Positions 52,491 to 62,476 are shown, numbered from the stretch's first letter. The stretch: DNA of 62,747 nucleotides from Lyngbya sp. HA4199-MV5 (GCA_019359375.1 JAHHHL010000039.1:1-62747), one strand, 5' to 3'. Notes: generated by a model not told the origin, from the letters alone. Numbers and translations are program-made.

Positions 52491-53184
52491 AACACCCGCT
52501 TCCGCACTTTAAACCTCTAGCGGTTAGCTCAGCACCCCTGCTAGAACCAACGTCTTTCTACAGAGCCTATCCACACTAATACGCCTGTCTTCATTGTGGC
52601 TGCATCTGCATTGTGAACGCACCAAATGGTGAAGCCTTTACCAGTAGCGCCTTCACCATTTATCAACGTCAAAACAGCAGGACTGCAAGCCATTGCAGTT
52701 CGATCGCACTGTGCCGATATTGTATTAGCTACGACCTGTTTTGCGGCGATCAGGCAAAAATCTAGTGCTAATTTGTCACAAGTGAAGCAAATTGATCGCG
52801 GCTATGGGAGGTGGACGGAGGATGAGTGAAGCGGAAGTGGGTTCAACCGTCGTTAGGGCGTGTCATCAATTAGTCCCGAAACTTTGCAATATCAGCAGTG
52901 TCACGCCCGTCCAACCACACCAGGCTAGGGGCTGAAACCCTTGCTGCAAGCAATGTGTAGTATTAATTGATGACAGCCCCTAGTAATCCGTGAAGTAGTG
53001 ATCGGTGCAGGGAAATGGCTTAACTGAACGCTGAAGCTTGATGGTGATCCCCTCAACCCCACAATTCGCACTGCTAGCGCTAGAGAAAGGGAGCGTTAAA
53101 CGGTGATGGGCTTTGCACACGCTACGCGAATAGTTCCCTTGCTTTAAAGGAGATTGAGGAGGATCGAGGGGCTCAAAGCACTGC
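52491..53184. other. Intergenic region holding MITE copy H
   Basis: No supported gene. A 67-codon frame near 52626 lacks a ribosome site and a protein-like pattern. MITE family 1 copy H is at 52853-52983. The segment after it reads as ordinary spacer. Confidence 0.5.
52853..52983 (+). mobile_element. MITE family 1, copy H
   Basis: Left end TTAGGGCGTGTCATCAATTA, right end TTAATTGATGACAGCCCC then TAG. Close in sequence to copies B, D and I. Confidence 0.93.
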
Positions 53185-53550
53185 TTAGCCTACGTTGACT
53201 TCAGCAGTCGTGACATCAGCAGCACCATTCACCGTCCTAGCGATTTCGATCGCCTTGTTAAGCAGATCCTGGCTGGGGACTTTTCCCTTTAGCACAACGG
53301 TCGTGCCAAGCTGAGCCACCCACAGCGTTTCGATGTCATCCAGGCTGGGATCTTCATCAAAGGCAAGGGCGACCCGCTTTGCCAAGCCACTCTGGTCGTA
53401 TTCGCCGTTTAACCCAACGCGCTCAGGCGCGATCGTGCCCGTTGACGTTTTTTCTGCCTCTGGCACTTCTGGCGTTGCAGGCGCAGGGGCAGGATTTACC
53501 TGAGCGCCCTCAGGCTTTTCTTTCCCAAAAATTCGTTGTAGCCAACCCAT
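53185..53550 (-). CDS. BON domain protein
   Basis: 121 residues from MGWLQRIFGKEKPEG (ATG at 53550, GGAG seven bases upstream). A Pro/Ala-rich linker (NPAPAPATPEVPEAEK) precedes a single BON domain (~55-121: LAKRVALAFDEDPSLDDIET, VVLKGKVPSQDLLNKAIEIA, GAADVTTAEVNV). BON domains bind membranes or ligands and are often found on stress proteins. The N-terminal LQRIFGKEK resembles a short amphipathic anchor. The gene is alone, with MITE copies on both sides (H and I). Confidence 0.8.
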   Translation of the reverse strand: MGWLQRIFGKEKPEGAQVNPAPAPATPEVPEAEKTSTGTIAPERVGLNGEYDQSGLAKRVALAFDEDPSLDDIETLWVAQLGTTVVLKGKVPSQDLLNKAIEIARTVNGAADVTTAEVNVG

Positions 53551-53853
53551 GATTTTTCTCCAAAAAACAGTTTCTTCTTGACCGTCAGGCGACAACTAAG
53601 CCTGTACTCAGTCAAGATTTTCTCTCAATGAACCGAGTCCTCTGTCACCCTACAGGGAGAAGAGTGGGATTTCAAGAAAGAAAGCATTAAGGTAGCGATT
53701 CAAAAACGTTAGGACTGATACAGACGCGGCGCATTGGAAGATTGGAGGAGTGGGTTTAGATGACGCGGAGAGGGTAAGAAGTGAAACAGTCAAAATTCTC
53801 CGCCTCTCCATATCCCCGTGTCTCCTCCTCCAACTATCTGATGCGCTCGATCG

Positions 53854-53983
53854 CTAGGGCGTGTCATCAATTAGCTCCGAAACCTTGCAATATCAGCAGT
53901 GTCACGCCCGTCCCAACACACCAGGCTAGGGGCTGGAACCCTTACTGCAAGCAATGTGTAGAGTAATTGATGACAGCCCCTAG
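53854..53983 (+). mobile_element. MITE family 1, copy I
   Basis: Left end CTAGGGCGTGTCATCAATTA, right end GTAATTGATGACAGCCCC then TAG. The right CTAG, read on the minus strand, is the stop of glyS. Confidence 0.93.
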
Positions 53984-56136
53984 CTTTTGACGATCGCGCT
54001 GAAGTCTGCCAACACTCGCGCCTGGTTTCGCAACACGCCAAGCAGGTTGAGCCGATTTTGCTTGATAGCTGCGTCAGGATCCATCACCAGCACGCTCTCG
54101 GCACCGTCAAAGAAGCGGCTGAGGGTTGGGGTCATCTGGCTGAGCGTTTCCACCAGCGTTTGATACTGAGATTCTCCCCGCACTGATTGCCCTTGCATCA
54201 AACGGTATAACTCGCTGAGGGCAGCGTAGAATGCCTGTTCGGAGTCTTTCTGAAACAGCTTGGGATCAACAACAGCAGTGGGATCAAGCCGATCGGTGGC
54301 TAAAGTTCCCTGGGCAGCAAGACGTGAAGCGCGATTCACCACTTCGTAAATGGTTGCCAGGGTGCCATCGTAACGGCGGGCTTGTAAAAAGAGGGCACGA
54401 TCGCGCACATCCAGTAAATTTCTTAGCGCACGTTCGGTATACTCCGGGTCATTCTCGCCTAAAACCGCATGGACGAGATCGTAGTCAACCTGCTGATCGT
54501 CCTGAAGCAAGGTGCGAAGACGCTGAAGCAGAAAGTCTTGCAACTGCTGCTGCAACGTTTCTCGGCTCAGCTTGGCAACGGTGGCAAAGGAGTCGATGAA
54601 GCGGTCAGTCGTTTGTTGCAGCAGCGCGTAGACATCCAACGGCAGGTTTGCCGCCCAAATAATGTGGACGATCGCGGTCGCCGCACGACGGAGAGCGAAG
54701 GGATCTGATGATCCCGTGGGCAGCAACCCCAGCCCAAAAATGCTGACGAGCGTATCGAAGCGATCGGCTAGCCCCACCACTTGCCCTGCCAACGATTGCG
54801 GTAGGGTATCTCCCGCACCTTTAGGCAAATAATGCTCAAAAATGGCAGTCGCAACCGCGTCTGATTCACCACTGGTGATCGCGTATTTCTGACCCATCAC
54901 CCCTTGCAGTTCGGGAAATTCGCCCACCATTTGAGTGACCAGATCGGCTTTACACAGCAGTGCCGCACGTTGAATGTCCTCACCCGGCACCTGAAGCTGT
55001 TCCGCAATGAGAGCCGCATTGGTGCAAATGCGATCGACCTTGGCACGCACCGATCCCAAACTTTCCTGGAAGGTGACGGTATCGAGCTTGGGCAGGTAGC
55101 GATCGAGAGGCACAGCGCGATCGGCATCAAAAAAGAATTTGCCATCCGAGAGGCGGGCGCGAATCACCCGCTCATTTCCTGCCGCAATGATGGCTGACTT
55201 GGCGGGATCGCCGTTAGAAATCGTGATGAAGTAGGGCAATAGTTCATTTGCGGTGCCTTGCTTGAGCACGGGGAAGTAGCGCTGGTGGCTTTCCATCTCC
55301 GTTGTGATGACTTCAGCAGGCAATTCCAGGAAGGCTGGCTCAAATTTACCAACCACAGCGGTAGACCACTCCACCAGGTTGGTGACTTCGCGCAACAGGC
55401 TTTCTGACACTACCGCCGTACCGTTCACCTGGGTTGCCGCTGCCTGAACCTGGGCTGCGATTTTTTCCTGGCGCGGCTCTGGATCAACCATCACAAACGC
55501 CGCTTCCAGGGCGCTGGCGTAGGCTTCGGCATGGGACAGGGTAATCGGCTCTGGATGGAGAACACGATGGCCCCAGGAGTGGCGATCGCTGGTGCAGGTT
55601 TCCGACCCACTGACGAGGGTAATGGGCAACACAGCAGCATCCAGCAAGGCGACCAACCAACGAATCGGGCGCGAAAACCGCAAATCGCCATCGCCCCAGG
55701 TCATAAACCGTTTGCCCTGAAGTCCAGTAATCCACTCAGGCACAAGCTGTTGCAGCAGGTTGGCGGTTGGTTGCCCCACGATCGTTTTGCGAACAAACAC
55801 AAACTCACCTTTGTCCGTCGGGCGAAGCTCCAGATCCGCGATCGCCACGCCTTGCTTTTGAGCAAACCCTTCCGCTGCCTTCGTGGGCTGACCGTCTTTG
55901 AATGCTGCCTGCGCTGGAGGACCTTTCACCTCTTCTTGCTGGTCGGGTTGCTGCAACGGTAAGCCTTTTAGCAGCACCGCTAAGCGTCGTGGAGTGCCGT
56001 AAACCTCGATCGCCGTTGGGTCTAAGTAGCGCTCCTTCAAGGTTTGCGGAATGCGCGATCGCCACTGTTCCAGCGCTTCATCTACAAAGCTTGCAGGCAA
56101 TTCCTCCGTCCCAACTTCGAGCAAAAACGTTGCCAT
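53980..56136 (-). CDS. glyS: Glycyl-tRNA synthetase beta subunit
   Basis: 718 residues from [17 protein letters not shown] (ATG at 56136; one in-frame ATG three codons upstream). Recognised blocks are [14 protein letters not shown] (about 48-61), [57 protein letters not shown] and [16 protein letters not shown]. It works with the alpha subunit GlyQ in a tetramer; glyQ is not in the window, normal for cyanobacteria. Its stop TAG lies in the end of MITE copy I, so the last residues (AIVKS) may have been set by the insertion. Confidence 0.95.
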   Translation of the reverse strand: MATFLLEVGTEELPASFVDEALEQWRSRIPQTLKERYLDPTAIEVYGTPRRLAVLLKGLPLQQPDQQEEVKGPPAQAAFKDGQPTKAAEGFAQKQGVAIADLELRPTDKGEFVFVRKTIVGQPTANLLQQLVPEWITGLQGKRFMTWGDGDLRFSRPIRWLVALLDAAVLPITLVSGSETCTSDRHSWGHRVLHPEPITLSHAEAYASALEAAFVMVDPEPRQEKIAAQVQAAATQVNGTAVVSESLLREVTNLVEWSTAVVGKFEPAFLELPAEVITTEMESHQRYFPVLKQGTANELLPYFITISNGDPAKSAIIAAGNERVIRARLSDGKFFFDADRAVPLDRYLPKLDTVTFQESLGSVRAKVDRICTNAALIAEQLQVPGEDIQRAALLCKADLVTQMVGEFPELQGVMGQKYAITSGESDAVATAIFEHYLPKGAGDTLPQSLAGQVVGLADRFDTLVSIFGLGLLPTGSSDPFALRRAATAIVHIIWAANLPLDVYALLQQTTDRFIDSFATVAKLSRETLQQQLQDFLLQRLRTLLQDDQQVDYDLVHAVLGENDPEYTERALRNLLDVRDRALFLQARRYDGTLATIYEVVNRASRLAAQGTLATDRLDPTAVVDPKLFQKDSEQAFYAALSELYRLMQGQSVRGESQYQTLVETLSQMTPTLSRFFDGAESVLVMDPDAAIKQNRLNLLGVLRNQARVLADFSAIVKS

Positions 56137-56202
56137 AACTCCCAAACCTAATGCCAGAAAGCTTTTAATTTCACCAGTCTACCGTGCTGAGAGGCGGTTC
56201 GG

Positions 56203-56401
56203 GAGTGGGATGAGGGATGAAAAAGGCAGAGGGCAGAGGGCAGGAGGCAGAAGGGGGATGAGGGATGAGGGATGAAGAAGTTGTTAGTTGTTAGTTGTTG
56301 GTTTTTAGAAGAAAGCTGATGATCGATCGCTGATTTTAGCTTTTAGGAGGAGCCAGAAAAGGCTCATGCACTAACAACTAACAACCAACAACTAACAACA
56401 T
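56203..56401. repeat. Heptanucleotide repeat block
   Basis: GGATGAG/GGATGAA and AGAGGGC units, then GTTGTTA units, and on the right ACTAACA/ACAACTA/CCAACAA units. The GTTAGTTGTTAG and CTAACAACTAAC arms are complementary. Confidence 0.85.
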
Positions 56402-58807
56402 CTACCCAACTGGTTTTGTCTTAGGAGTTGGTGAGGGGCTGGCTGACGGGGATGGCGTGATGGGCAGCGATGGAGCACAGGCTCCTAACTGAGAGGCTTT
56501 TAAACCCAGGTTTTGGGTGACGAATGGGGCGATCGCGTCTTGCTCAATCCAACCACTTTCACCGGACTGTAGCGTTGGCTTTGGTGGAGAGGCGGGTGGG
56601 GCATTTGGCGTTGGTGGCACTGTTGCAGGAACCAAGCAGACTTTGAGCTTGAGCCAGTAGCCGCGATCGGGAATGGACTGTCGGCTTGAAAGCTGTAACA
56701 CGCTGCCAGCGGGAAGGGTTCCTAAGCGGACACGACCTTTTGCAGTGCCGATCGTCTGTTCGGGCTGGCTCCATAGTTCCAATGAAGGCAGGGGGGTAGG
56801 GGATGACTCGATCGCGCTCCGCTCAATCAGCAGCAGTGAACCGACCGATAGGGCTTCGATCTGGGGTGGAGGGCTTTCGGGGACAGGGGACAGGGGGACT
56901 TCCACGCTAGTCTCAGGCTGTGGAGACGATTGCACTCCAAAGGGTGGGAAGCCAGTGAGTGACGCAAGCCCGATGCGTAAACCAGGAAAGAGGGCATAGG
57001 CAAAGACACCACCCAACCCTAGTAAAACCAGTAACGCCAGGAGCGTCACCAATGGATGCGTTGATGGTTTCTGGGTGGGTACAATTTGCGTCTTTTGGGT
57101 TGTTCTGGTGGTCGAGCTGCCATCAGGTTGGGGAATGGGCACGGTAGGGTGACTACCGACAGTGGGTGCATCCACCATCACAGGAAGAGGGATCGCGTTG
57201 GTGGGGGATGACGGTGGGGCGACCTGACAGTGCAGCAGCCCGATCGTCACGTTGTCGTGTCCATTTTTGGTGTTGGCGATGGTCAGCAGTCGTTGGGTTG
57301 CGGTTGCAACGTCGATCGTGCCGTCCAGCAGCGGTAAAAGCTCGCTCTGCCAGAATTCATCCACGCGATCGTGGTCGCTTAGCCCATCCGAGCACAGCAA
57401 AAACACACAGTCTTCATCCAGCACAAAGCGCTGCACGGTGGGATGGAGCATCGTCGAGGCACCCATGCCCAACGCCTGCACCAATGAGCCAGATCCCGGT
57501 TGCTGAAGCGCCTCGCGGTACAACGCGTAGCCCAGCCGCACTTCCCGTGATGCCAGGTCATCATCTAGCGTCACCTGATGGCAGCCCAGACGCGACACGC
57601 GATAAATGCGGCTATCCCCCACATGGGCAAGATACACCTCATGGGCATATGCCAGCGCCATCACTAGGGTGGTTCCCATTCGCTGTCGTTCTTGCCGCTG
57701 CTCATCATCGTTGCGCTGGCTGATGAGGTCGTTCGCCGTTAAGGTTGCCTGCTCCAGGTGCAGCATCAACACTGTTGGCTCGATGAGTCCATTTTGGAAG
57801 GGGAGCGACTGCAACTGCTGCTGCATGGTGTCGATCGCCAGGTTAGATGCTACATTCCCCCCTTCGTGTCCTCCAATGCCATCACACACAACGACCAATG
57901 GCTGCGTTTGCCCCGGCTCAATCCCTGTCCAGACCGTGCCGCTTGGCGGATAACAGGCATCCTCATTACGTTGGCGGCTGGGACCTTGATCCGTCAAGGT
58001 GGCAATGTGCAAGTGGCGCGCTTGTGTCTTACCGCAGGCTGCCAATCCCTGATCCAACAGCATGATCAGTTGCTCGGCATTTCTGACCTGACCTGATTGC
58101 ATCCATTGACAAAGCTCACCCAAAAAGGCAGCGATTTCTGCCTGAGCAGCGGGTTGCCATTGTTGCCAAAGCTTTCCTAAGTCTGTCAGTCTGGCAGGTG
58201 TTCTACCATCCGTTTGCAGTGACCGTAACCGTACTAACGCGCCTTCGACTCGCAGCAATTCAGGATTCAGCAGAGTCGTCGCCACGCCTTCGCTTGCCAG
58301 CGGTTCCCACAGGTGCGCCAGTTGCCAGAGCCAGTTCAGTTGCCGTAGAGCGTTGCTTTGTGCCCAAACTGCCGTTAACTCTGGCATTAACTGCCCGTCG
58401 ATCGGCGTGGCAGCATCATTCACCACACCATCGGCATAGAGCGGCGCTTGCTCCAGCAGCAAGACCTCTCCGCCACGTTTGGGCGAGGCTTCCACCACTC
58501 CATACACTTGCGGTACGTGCAGTTGATAAGCCGCCAACCGGAGATATGGTTCGATATCAGAGGAGATTTCCGCAGGCGCATGGGGCAGTCGTCCCGGCAT
58601 CGTATCCAGCACAATGTTGCTTTGCTTGACGGAGTAGCGCCCACCCAACAGTTCGCCCGATCGACGCGATTCAATGCCCTTACCCACCACCCATAAATAC
58701 CGCTTTGGCAGCAGCGTGCGGCATTGCTGGCAAAACCGATGGCTCTCCGGGTTTGGAGCCTGACAAAGATGATTAGAGCAGTAGATCGTTACCGTATCGC
58801 TGTGCAT
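56402..58807 (-). CDS. PP2C-type protein phosphatase with N-terminal zinc ribbon and membrane anchor
   Basis: 801 residues. N-terminal zinc ribbon with CSNHLCQAPNPESHRFCQQC. Then a ~220-residue region with a degenerate protein-kinase-like feel. Then a PP2C domain at ~265-535: DQGPSRQRNEDACY, VVCDGIGGHEGGN with the metal Asp, MGTTLVMALAYAHEVYLAHVGDSRIYR, FLLCSDGLSDHDR and NGHDNVTIGLL. A membrane helix follows (~610-632), then a Pro/Ser-rich part and an SH3-like end. It dephosphorylates Ser/Thr; the target is unknown. It resembles cyanobacterial PrpC-like phosphatases. Confidence 0.85.
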   Translation of the reverse strand: MHSDTVTIYCSNHLCQAPNPESHRFCQQCRTLLPKRYLWVVGKGIESRRSGELLGGRYSVKQSNIVLDTMPGRLPHAPAEISSDIEPYLRLAAYQLHVPQVYGVVEASPKRGGEVLLLEQAPLYADGVVNDAATPIDGQLMPELTAVWAQSNALRQLNWLWQLAHLWEPLASEGVATTLLNPELLRVEGALVRLRSLQTDGRTPARLTDLGKLWQQWQPAAQAEIAAFLGELCQWMQSGQVRNAEQLIMLLDQGLAACGKTQARHLHIATLTDQGPSRQRNEDACYPPSGTVWTGIEPGQTQPLVVVCDGIGGHEGGNVASNLAIDTMQQQLQSLPFQNGLIEPTVLMLHLEQATLTANDLISQRNDDEQRQERQRMGTTLVMALAYAHEVYLAHVGDSRIYRVSRLGCHQVTLDDDLASREVRLGYALYREALQQPGSGSLVQALGMGASTMLHPTVQRFVLDEDCVFLLCSDGLSDHDRVDEFWQSELLPLLDGTIDVATATQRLLTIANTKNGHDNVTIGLLHCQVAPPSSPTNAIPLPVMVDAPTVGSHPTVPIPQPDGSSTTRTTQKTQIVPTQKPSTHPLVTLLALLVLLGLGGVFAYALFPGLRIGLASLTGFPPFGVQSSPQPETSVEVPLSPVPESPPPQIEALSVGSLLLIERSAIESSPTPLPSLELWSQPEQTIGTAKGRVRLGTLPAGSVLQLSSRQSIPDRGYWLKLKVCLVPATVPPTPNAPPASPPKPTLQSGESGWIEQDAIAPFVTQNLGLKASQLGACAPSLPITPSPSASPSPTPKTKPVG

Positions 58808-59417
58808 GAAACATCCTTGCCAGGTCTACCTCCACTCATTAAGCCACACCTTCAAATGACCGAGCACAGATCTACAGGCATCACTTGAGTGACACACGTA
58901 CTTCTTGGTCACGCTAACTCCCTGGTCACGCTAACTTGGTCACGCTAACTCATTACGCCGAAGAAGTTTGATGTCAGGCTTTCCCTACCGTTATGGCAAA
59001 ACCATCGTTGTGATCCTGCGATCGCGATGATAGAACCTTGAATCAAGCTGCATGACTCAAACGCGATTCAAAAGCGGCTTCGTTTGGGAAGGATGTCTTT
59101 AATGTTAAACGCAGCCAGCAGATGTGGCGAACGTCCTATCTAACGGTCAGGAGTCGGAGGTCAGGAGTCAAGGGAGTTGTTGGGTTTTGGTTTTTAGTTT
59201 TTAGAAGGAGTTAGAAATCAGGAGTCAGGGGGCAACAGGTCAGAAGAGCCAGTCATCAGTCTCCAGTCATGCTACGTCATCATCCACTGTTCACTGACAA
59301 CGGTTGAAACCTTTTAGCCTTTAGCTTTAAGCCTTTAGCCCTCATCCCTCATCCCTCATCCCCCCTTCTGCCTTCTGCCTCCTGCCCTCTGCCTTTCTTA
59401 GCCTTTAGCCCTACTCC
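58808..59417. other. Intergenic region with tandem and heptanucleotide repeats
   Basis: Contains the 3-unit tandem repeat at 58899-58950 and, from ~59145, a long heptanucleotide repeat block. No gene is seen. Confidence 0.55.
58899..58950. repeat. Short tandem repeat, unit TTGGTCACGCTAACT
   Basis: Three copies of TGGTCACGCTAACT with unit spacing of 15 to 17 bases, upstream of the minus-strand phosphatase gene. Confidence 0.85.
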
Positions 59418-59450
59418 CTACTCCCCACGCCCTACTCCCCCACCCTCCCC
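59145..59450. repeat. Heptanucleotide repeat block
   Basis: GGTCAGG/AGGAGTC, TTTTTAG, then TTTAGCC/TTTAGCT, CATCCCT (x4), CTGCCTC/CTGCCCT and CCCTACT. It runs into the 3' end of the DUF6737 gene and encodes its last residues. Confidence 0.85.
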
Positions 59451-59660
59451 ACCCTCCATCAACCGGGGATAGATCACTAGAAAAAAGACCATCCACGTTA
59501 CAACTGGAACTGCCACAAGCACGGTTAGCCATACCATTCGCATCAAGCCCCAACTGCCACCAATTAGCACGCCTCCCGTGAGTAAGATTGACCAGGGTTG
59601 GCACCACCACGGTTTATGCGCCCAGACACTATCGCGTTCATGCATGGCAGGTTTATTCAT
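59418..59660 (-). CDS. DUF6737-like small membrane protein
   Basis: 80 residues with KPWWCQPWSILLTGG (about 16-30) and two membrane segments (LLTGGVLIGGSWGL and the block WLTVLVAVPVVTWMVFFLVI), matching a short cyanobacterial family I recall as DUF6737. The C-terminal EGGEGGGVGRGE is translated repeat sequence, so the native protein probably ended near PRLM. It is divergent from the PedR-like gene. Confidence 0.65.
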   Translation of the reverse strand: MNKPAMHERDSVWAHKPWWCQPWSILLTGGVLIGGSWGLMRMVWLTVLVAVPVVTWMVFFLVIYPRLMEGGEGGGVGRGE

Positions 59661-59725
59661 GAGTATTTTTGCTAACTTACCCTAGAATGAGGTTTGATGA
59701 GTAGATATACACAGACGGGGAAACT

Positions 59726-60016
59726 ATGGCTGCTAGTGAATCTCAAGTGCAGGGTCCTCTCTCAGACCGAGAACTTCAGGTGATCGAACTGGTAGCTGCT
59801 GGCTTGACTAATCAAGAAATTGCCGAAAAGCTGGAGATTAGTAAGCGCACCGTGGATAACCACGTTAGCAATATTTTGACGAAAACCGAAACAGACAATC
59901 GGGTGGCGCTAGTACGGTGGGCGTTGCAGTGGGGTAAGGTGTGTCTGGATGATGTGAACTGCTGCGCGCTGCCAAATGCAAGCCTGCCGACGCTGGAGAA
60001 TGAAGCCATTTCCTGA
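59726..60016 (+). CDS. LuxR-type HTH regulator, PedR-like
   Basis: 96 residues that are little more than a LuxR/GerE DNA-binding domain: LSDRELQVIELVAAGLTNQE, IAEKLEISKRTVDNHVSNIL and TETDNRVALVRWALQWG. The short tail has Cys in KVCLDDVNCCALPN. In Synechocystis PedR, a regulator of the same size, a tail Cys is redox-linked through thioredoxin and controls photosynthesis genes under light shift; that role is inferred here. Two AAAACCTC palindromes follow the stop. Confidence 0.8.
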   Translation: MAASESQVQGPLSDRELQVIELVAAGLTNQEIAEKLEISKRTVDNHVSNILTKTETDNRVALVRWALQWGKVCLDDVNCCALPNASLPTLENEAIS

Positions 60017-60037
60017 GCGGGTAGATGCTTTTTGACC

Positions 60038-60106
60038 AAAACCTCGGGGGTTTAGGCGGCTACATCGGTTACGGTGCTTGATGCTTGGTCAAAACCTCCG
60101 AGGTTT
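60038..60106. repeat. Pair of AAAACCTCSSRGGTTT palindromes
   Basis: AAAACCTCGGGGGTTT at 60038-60053 and AAAACCTCCGAGGTTT at 60091-60106, each preceded by a GACC or GGTC word. The ACCTCCGAGGT core also forms the end of the NACHT gene. Confidence 0.75.
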
Positions 60107-60275
60107 GCGTAAGTTCTAAGAGGCTCGTCGTTACCACAGGGGTGAACCTAATTGTTGATGGAGCGATCGCCCTTCAACAGACGAGAGCAGCGCGATCCCA
60201 AACAGTCTTTCTCGCTGGATCAGGATTATGTTCAATGAGAGAATGCAACGTCGATGAGAGATGGGAGAAAAGAAC

Positions 60276-60530
60276 GTGGACGATCGCATTCGTTATCCAG
60301 GGTTGCCGTTAGCCGTTTACCGTGAAGTGGCTGCCCATCTAGAGCAGGTTGATGGTGTGAGGGTAGAGCTACTGCCGCAACAAGCTCAGCAATTTGACTA
60401 TCGCCTCAGCCAGATTGATAGCCTCCGCATCACAGGTTTAGATCATTCAGACTCCGCCCGTTACCAGCAAGTGCAGCAAATTTTGGCGTACTATAGCGAT
60501 CGCTATGGTGCCTGGGAAGCCGTTCAGTAA
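60276..60530 (+). CDS. Conserved hypothetical protein upstream of hisS
   Basis: 84 residues from the GTG at 60276, chosen because GGGAG precedes it by eight bases; an ATG at 60261 would add five residues. The sequence is soluble and regular (YPGLPLAVYREVAAHLEQ, SDSARYQQVQQILAYYSDRY). I do not know its function. It ends eight bases before hisS on the same strand, so the two are very likely co-transcribed. Confidence 0.75.
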   Translation: MDDRIRYPGLPLAVYREVAAHLEQVDGVRVELLPQQAQQFDYRLSQIDSLRITGLDHSDSARYQQVQQILAYYSDRYGAWEAVQ

Positions 60531-60537
60531 ACAACAC

Positions 60538-61827
60538 ATGGGATTCATTCAAGCGCAACGAGGCACGCGAGACATTCTGCCGGATGAAATTGCGTACTGG
60601 CAGCAGGTGGAAGCAACGGCTCGATCGATCCTGTCGAGAGCCGCCTTTGCCGAAATTCGCACGCCCATTTTTGAGCAAACCGATCTGTTTGAACGGGGCA
60701 TTGGCGAAGCGACGGATGTGGTCGGCAAAGAGATGTATACCTTTCTGGACAAAGGAGAGCGATCGCTCACATTGCGTCCTGAAGGTACGGCTGGTGTAGT
60801 GCGATCGTTCATTGAACATGGACTGCACGCACAGGGAGGAGTACAACGGCTCTGGTACATGGGACCGATGTTTCGCTATGAACGACCAGGAACCGGACGG
60901 CAGCGACAGTTTCACCAGTTGGGCTTGGAGTTGCTGGGTAGTGGAGACGTTCGCGCTGATGCCGAAGTGATTGCGATCGCGGTTGATTTTCTACAGACGG
61001 TAGGGCTGACGGATTTACAGCTAGAGCTAAACTCGCTCGGCACACGGGGCGATCGCGCCCAATACCGTAGCCTGCTGGTCGATTACCTCACCCCTTACAA
61101 AGCCGACCTCGATCCCGATTCGCAAGATCGCCTGACGCGCAACCCCTTGCGGATTCTCGACAGCAAAGATGCTAAGACCCAAGCCATTCTGCAAGCAGCC
61201 CCCTTGTTAGGTCAAAGTCTCAGCGCTGCCTCTCAGGAGCGGTTTGCCAAAGTCCAGCAGTTGCTCACCGACTTGGGGATCGTCTATACCATCAATCCTA
61301 AATTGGTGCGCGGTCTGGATTACTACAGCCACACTGCCTTTGAGTTTCAATCTGTCCAGTTTGGCACCGTTGGAGGCGGGGGACGGTATGACGGCTTGGT
61401 GACCGAATTGGGTGGACCCGAAACGCTGGCGATCGGCTGGGCGATCGGGCTAGAACGGCTGATTGGTCTGCTACAGCAGCTCAACCCTGCTCAACCCGGT
61501 ACGGCGGACTTTTATGTGGTGTCGAGAGGCGAGGCGGCTGAAGCTCAAGCACTCAAGCTGGTGCAAACTCTTCGAGGAGCAGGTTTCAAAGCAGAATTAG
61601 ATTTGAGCGGGAGTGCCTTTGGTAAGCAGTTTAAGCGTGCCGATCGCAGTGGTGCCGCTGCCTGCTTCATTTTAGGGGATGCGGAAGCCGCCAACAAAAC
61701 CGTTCAGCTTAAGTGGTTGGCAACCGGAGAACAGCAGGCGATCGCGCAAGCTGACCTACCTGCGTTAACGGACACCTTCCGTCAGCAAATTGCCCAAAGC
61801 CGGGAACAGTCCAGTGCTGATGTCTAG
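60538..61827 (+). CDS. hisS: Histidyl-tRNA synthetase
   Basis: 429 residues from MGFIQAQRGTRDILPDE (ATG at 60538). Class II motifs: TDVVGKEMYTFLDKGERSLT, LRPEGTAGVVRSFIEHGL, WYMGPMFRYERPGTGRQRQF (motif 2) and the His-specific LVRGLDYYSHTAFEF; AIGWAIGLERLIGLL is motif 3. The C-terminal anticodon-binding domain is seen (FYVVSRGEAAEAQALKLV). Standard length. It follows the 84-residue hypothetical gene closely. Confidence 0.96.
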   Translation: MGFIQAQRGTRDILPDEIAYWQQVEATARSILSRAAFAEIRTPIFEQTDLFERGIGEATDVVGKEMYTFLDKGERSLTLRPEGTAGVVRSFIEHGLHAQGGVQRLWYMGPMFRYERPGTGRQRQFHQLGLELLGSGDVRADAEVIAIAVDFLQTVGLTDLQLELNSLGTRGDRAQYRSLLVDYLTPYKADLDPDSQDRLTRNPLRILDSKDAKTQAILQAAPLLGQSLSAASQERFAKVQQLLTDLGIVYTINPKLVRGLDYYSHTAFEFQSVQFGTVGGGGRYDGLVTELGGPETLAIGWAIGLERLIGLLQQLNPAQPGTADFYVVSRGEAAEAQALKLVQTLRGAGFKAELDLSGSAFGKQFKRADRSGAAACFILGDAEAANKTVQLKWLATGEQQAIAQADLPALTDTFRQQIAQSREQSSADV

Positions 61828-61962
61828 CAAGGGCGATCAGATCGCAAGGTTCCTATTAACTTTTCTAACGGTTCTCCCTGCTTCCCTAACGAAGCATCCC
61901 AACCTGGGCGTAGAATTATCCTAATTCTTAGAAACCCTTAGATAAGTTAGGACACGATTAGT

Positions 61963-62448
61963 ATGTCTGACCCAAGAAATGCAGAGCTTATTCAACCCTG
62001 GAAAGGCGACCCGTTTACCGGGCATCTCTCTACACCCATTAGCGATTCTGGTTTTACCAAAGCGTTTATCGGCAATCTGCCTGCTTACCGCAAAGGGCTG
62101 GCTCCGATCGTCCGTGGTCTTGAAATCGGTCTCGCTCACGGCTATTTCTTGATTGGTCCCTGGGTCAAGCTGGGTCCCCTGCGTGATTCGGATGCCGCAG
62201 CTTTGGGCGGTTTAATTTCTGGCATGGCGTTGATCTTGATTGCAACCGCTTGCCTTTCAGTCTATGGTCTTGTGACCTTTAACGATGATCACAGCGGTTC
62301 TAAAGATTCCTTACAGACCGCCGATGGTTGGAGCCAACTGACTGGGGGCTTCTTTGTCGGTGCGACGGGAGGCGCGTTTGTTGCCTTCTTCCTGCTAAAT
62401 GAGTTTTCTACAGTCGATTCAATTTTCCGTGGTCTAGTAAACAACTAA
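61963..62448 (+). CDS. psaL: Photosystem I subunit XI PsaL
   Basis: 161 residues with the PsaL pattern: FIGNLPAYRKGLAPIVRGLE (about 36-55), HGYFLIGPWVKLGPLRDS (59-76) and two further membrane helices (GLISGMALILIATACLSVYG, GGFFVGATGGAFVAFFLL). PsaL is needed for photosystem I trimers or tetramers. No psaI gene follows in the window, though psaL is often paired with it. A strong terminator ends the transcript. Confidence 0.97.
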   Translation: MSDPRNAELIQPWKGDPFTGHLSTPISDSGFTKAFIGNLPAYRKGLAPIVRGLEIGLAHGYFLIGPWVKLGPLRDSDAAALGGLISGMALILIATACLSVYGLVTFNDDHSGSKDSLQTADGWSQLTGGFFVGATGGAFVAFFLLNEFSTVDSIFRGLVNN

Positions 62449-62476
62449 TTGGTTTTCGCCACTTTTCGTCACTCAG

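Noticed and set aside
52763-52790. TAGTGCTAATTTGTCACA resembling the left end of MITE family 2
   Set aside because: No matching right end follows within 200 bases, so a full element cannot be supported.
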